Assembly (NCBI GenBank): GCA_031180665.1
Contig: JAPSLP010000006.1
Location: forward strand, 62,001-126,000
DNA length: 64,000 nt
Direction of reading: 5' to 3'
DNA from: Cupriavidus sp.
GTDB lineage: Bacteria > Pseudomonadota > Gammaproteobacteria > Burkholderiales > Burkholderiaceae
A program made the position numbers and the translations under genes. Under the pieces are notes generated by a model. That model had not been told where the DNA came from. It did not search any database and saw nothing but the letters and a program-made list of their open reading frames with translations. Shown piece after piece: positions 62,604 to 64,000 of the stretch (positions are counted from its first letter, which is position 1; each line of letters begins with the position of its first letter).

Positions 62604-63320
62604 CTAGACGGCGAGATAGTTGCGCCGCACCTCGTCGTTGGTCGCCAGTTCCGCCATGGTGCCGTGATAGCGGATATGGCCGTTCTCCAGCACGTAGGCG
62701 CGATCGCTGACCAGTTCGGCGAAATGCAGGTTCTGCTCGGACAGCAGGATCGCCATGCCCTCGCGCTTGAGCGCCAGGATCATGTTGGCCATCTGCTCGA
62801 CGATCACCGGCGCCACGCCTTCGGACGGCTCGTCGAGCAGCACCAGATAGGGATTGCCCATCAGCGTGCGCGACACCGTCAGCATCTGCTGCTCGCCGCC
62901 GCTCATCTGGCCGCCCGGACGGTGCGGCATCTCCCCCAGATTGGGAAATAGCGAGAACAGCTTCTGCGGCGTCCATTCGACCGCATCCGGACGCGGCGGC
63001 TGCTTGCCGATCTCGAGATTCTCCATCACCGTCAGGTCGGTGAAGATGCGCCGGTCCTCGGGCACGAAACCCATGCCCATGCGGCTGATCTGGTACGGCT
63101 TGGCGCGCGCCAGGTCGCGGCCGCGGAAGCGGATGCTGCCGTGCGCACGCTCGAGCAATCCCATCAGCGCCTTCATCGTGGTCGACTTGCCGGCGCCGTT
63201 GCGGCCCATCAGCGCGACCACCTCGCCGCGCCGCACTTCCAGCCCGACATCGAACAGGATATGCGCGCGGCCATAGAAGGCGTTCAGGCCGCTCACTTCC
63301 AACAGCGTGTCGGCGTTCAT
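62604..63320 (-). CDS. livF: Branched-chain amino acid-type ABC transporter ATP-binding protein LivF (second system)
   Basis: ATPase of 238 residues. Walker A GRNGAGKS (39-46), signature QMSGGEQQMLTVSRTL, Walker B YLVLLDEPSEGVAP, H-loop region ILLSEQNLHFAELVSDR with Q in place of H as is common in LivF. ATG overlaps the livG stop (ATGA). It belongs to a second Liv-type importer that continues beyond the window. Sequence differs clearly from the livF at 3.9 kb, so the substrate is probably different. Confidence 0.92.
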   Translation of the reverse strand: MNADTLLEVSGLNAFYGRAHILFDVGLEVRRGEVVALMGRNGAGKSTTMKALMGLLERAHGSIRFRGRDLARAKPYQISRMGMGFVPEDRRIFTDLTVMENLEIGKQPPRPDAVEWTPQKLFSLFPNLGEMPHRPGGQMSGGEQQMLTVSRTLMGNPYLVLLDEPSEGVAPVIVEQMANMILALKREGMAILLSEQNLHFAELVSDRAYVLENGHIRYHGTMAELATNDEVRRNYLAV

Positions 63321-64000
63321 GCCGAGCCCTCCTGCGTCTGTACCGATCCGCGCCGGCCGGCCTGGGTTTCGAAGGTCTTGCCGGTGCCGAAATACACCTC
63401 GCGCACCTTCGGATCGTTGCGGATCGCCTCGCCATCGCCCTCGGCGATCAGCTGGCCGCGCGCCAGCACGATCATCCGGTCCGCATAGGCAAACACGACA
63501 TCCATGCTGTGCTCGGTAAACAGCACCGACAGCTGGTGCCGCACGACCAGCTGCCTGGTCAGCGCCATCAGTGCCCGGCGCTCCTCAGGCGCCATGCCGG
63601 CGGTCGGCTCGTCCATCAGCAGCAGCCGGGGGCGGTTGGCCAGCGCGATCGCGAGCTCCACGCGCTTGACGTCGCCATAGGCCAGCACGCCGCAGGCGCG
63701 CCGGGCCTGGCTTGCCATGCCGACCTGCTCGAGCAGCGCCATCGCTTCGTCGCGATGGTGCTCGCGCACCGGGCGCCACAGCTGGAACAGCTTGCGCTCG
63801 CGCGACAGGATCGCCATCTGCACGTTCTCGACCACCGTCATCGAGCCGAAGGTCGCGGCGATCTGGAAGGTCCGGCCAACGCCGAGCCGCCAGATATCGC
63901 GCGGCCGCATGCCGGCGATCTCGTGCCCGTCGAAGCGGATCGAGCCCTGGTCCGGCTTGAGCTGGCCATTCAGCATGTTGAAGCAGGTCGATTTGCCGGC
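63317..64000 (-). CDS. livG: Branched-chain amino acid-type ABC transporter ATP-binding protein LivG, truncated by window end
   Basis: Only the C-terminal 227 codons are in the window; the first visible residues AGKSTCFN are the end of Walker A. Signature LAYGDVKRVELAIALA and Walker B LLLMDEPTAGMAP are seen, with H-loop TEHSMDVVFAYADR. The stop overlaps the livF start, as in the first operon. The remaining residues and any livHM genes lie beyond 64000. Confidence 0.93.
   Translation of the reverse strand, partial: AGKSTCFNMLNGQLKPDQGSIRFDGHEIAGMRPRDIWRLGVGRTFQIAATFGSMTVVENVQMAILSRERKLFQLWRPVREHHRDEAMALLEQVGMASQARRACGVLAYGDVKRVELAIALANRPRLLLMDEPTAGMAPEERRALMALTRQLVVRHQLSVLFTEHSMDVVFAYADRMIVLARGQLIAEGDGEAIRNDPKVREVYFGTGKTFETQAGRRGSVQTQEGSA

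Overview
The window is a GC-rich chromosomal segment from a beta-proteobacterium, most likely a Burkholderiales member of the Cupriavidus/Ralstonia/Bordetella kind. This is inferred from the codon bias, three orphan Bug/TctC-type periplasmic receptors, Liv-type ABC transporters, LysR- and GntR-paired catabolic operons, and a nicotinate (nic) catabolic locus whose proteins match the Pseudomonas putida/Bordetella set closely. No rRNA, tRNA, CRISPR array, transposase or phage gene was seen. The species is not determined.

Layout. 1-4.6 kb: a branched-chain amino-acid/amide ABC operon, livK (5' truncated)-livH-livM-livG-livF. 4.8-7.5 kb: ferrous-iron uptake, feoA-feoB plus a small Cys-rich membrane protein, behind a Fur-box-like site. 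7.7-11.4 kb: an Ig-like lipoprotein, then leuA with a probable leucine attenuator (a 55-codon leader ORF with three rare CTA codons before a terminator). 11.6-19.5 kb: amn, an AtuA-family operon with a Bug receptor and a divergent LysR gene, a LysR/SDR pair and a DUF1269-like protein. 19.7-24.9 kb: a five-gene operon that looks like a divergent Fap-type functional-amyloid or exported-fibre system. It encodes an outer-membrane pore with a coiled coil, a C39 peptidase, two secreted proteins sharing an L-x-E-[IL]-R-G-G motif, and a 463-residue Gly-rich protein. 25.7-29.5 kb: a GntR regulator, a Bug receptor and a two-subunit aconitase-family hydro-lyase. 29.5-33 kb: a phosphoribosyltransferase and a Fur-type-controlled TonB siderophore receptor. 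33-34.9 kb: an alpha/beta hydrolase divergent from a LysR gene. 34.9-45.2 kb: two divergent operons for cyclic amide/ureide catabolism: PuuE-like deacetylase, Bug receptor and amidohydrolase in one; GntR, racemase, MHS transporter, hydantoinase, amidase and hydantoin racemase in the other. A second GntR gene follows.

46.2-60 kb is an aerobic nicotinate degradation locus. One arm (minus strand) carries nicC, a [2Fe-2S] nicA, a cytochrome-c-bearing nicB-like protein and an MFS transporter. The divergent arm carries nicE, nicD, nicX and nicF. A TetR gene, a second and complete molybdenum subunit, and a NicR-like MarR gene follow. Together these genes would take nicotinate through 6-hydroxynicotinate, 2,5-dihydroxypyridine, N-formylmaleamate, maleamate and maleate to fumarate. 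The two nicB-like proteins appear to divide the work: the 47.6-50.7 kb protein has lost the active-site Glu of its molybdenum domain but carries three haem-c motifs, whereas the 57.1-59.5 kb protein keeps the Glu and has no haem. The window ends with a MEDS-PAS hybrid histidine kinase and the start of a second liv ABC operon (livF and a truncated livG).

The observations most worth a second look are the Fap-like locus with its double-Gly motifs beside a C39 protease, the split and degenerate nicotinate hydroxylase, the leuA leader, and the pair of identical palindromic sites in the nicC/nicE promoter region.
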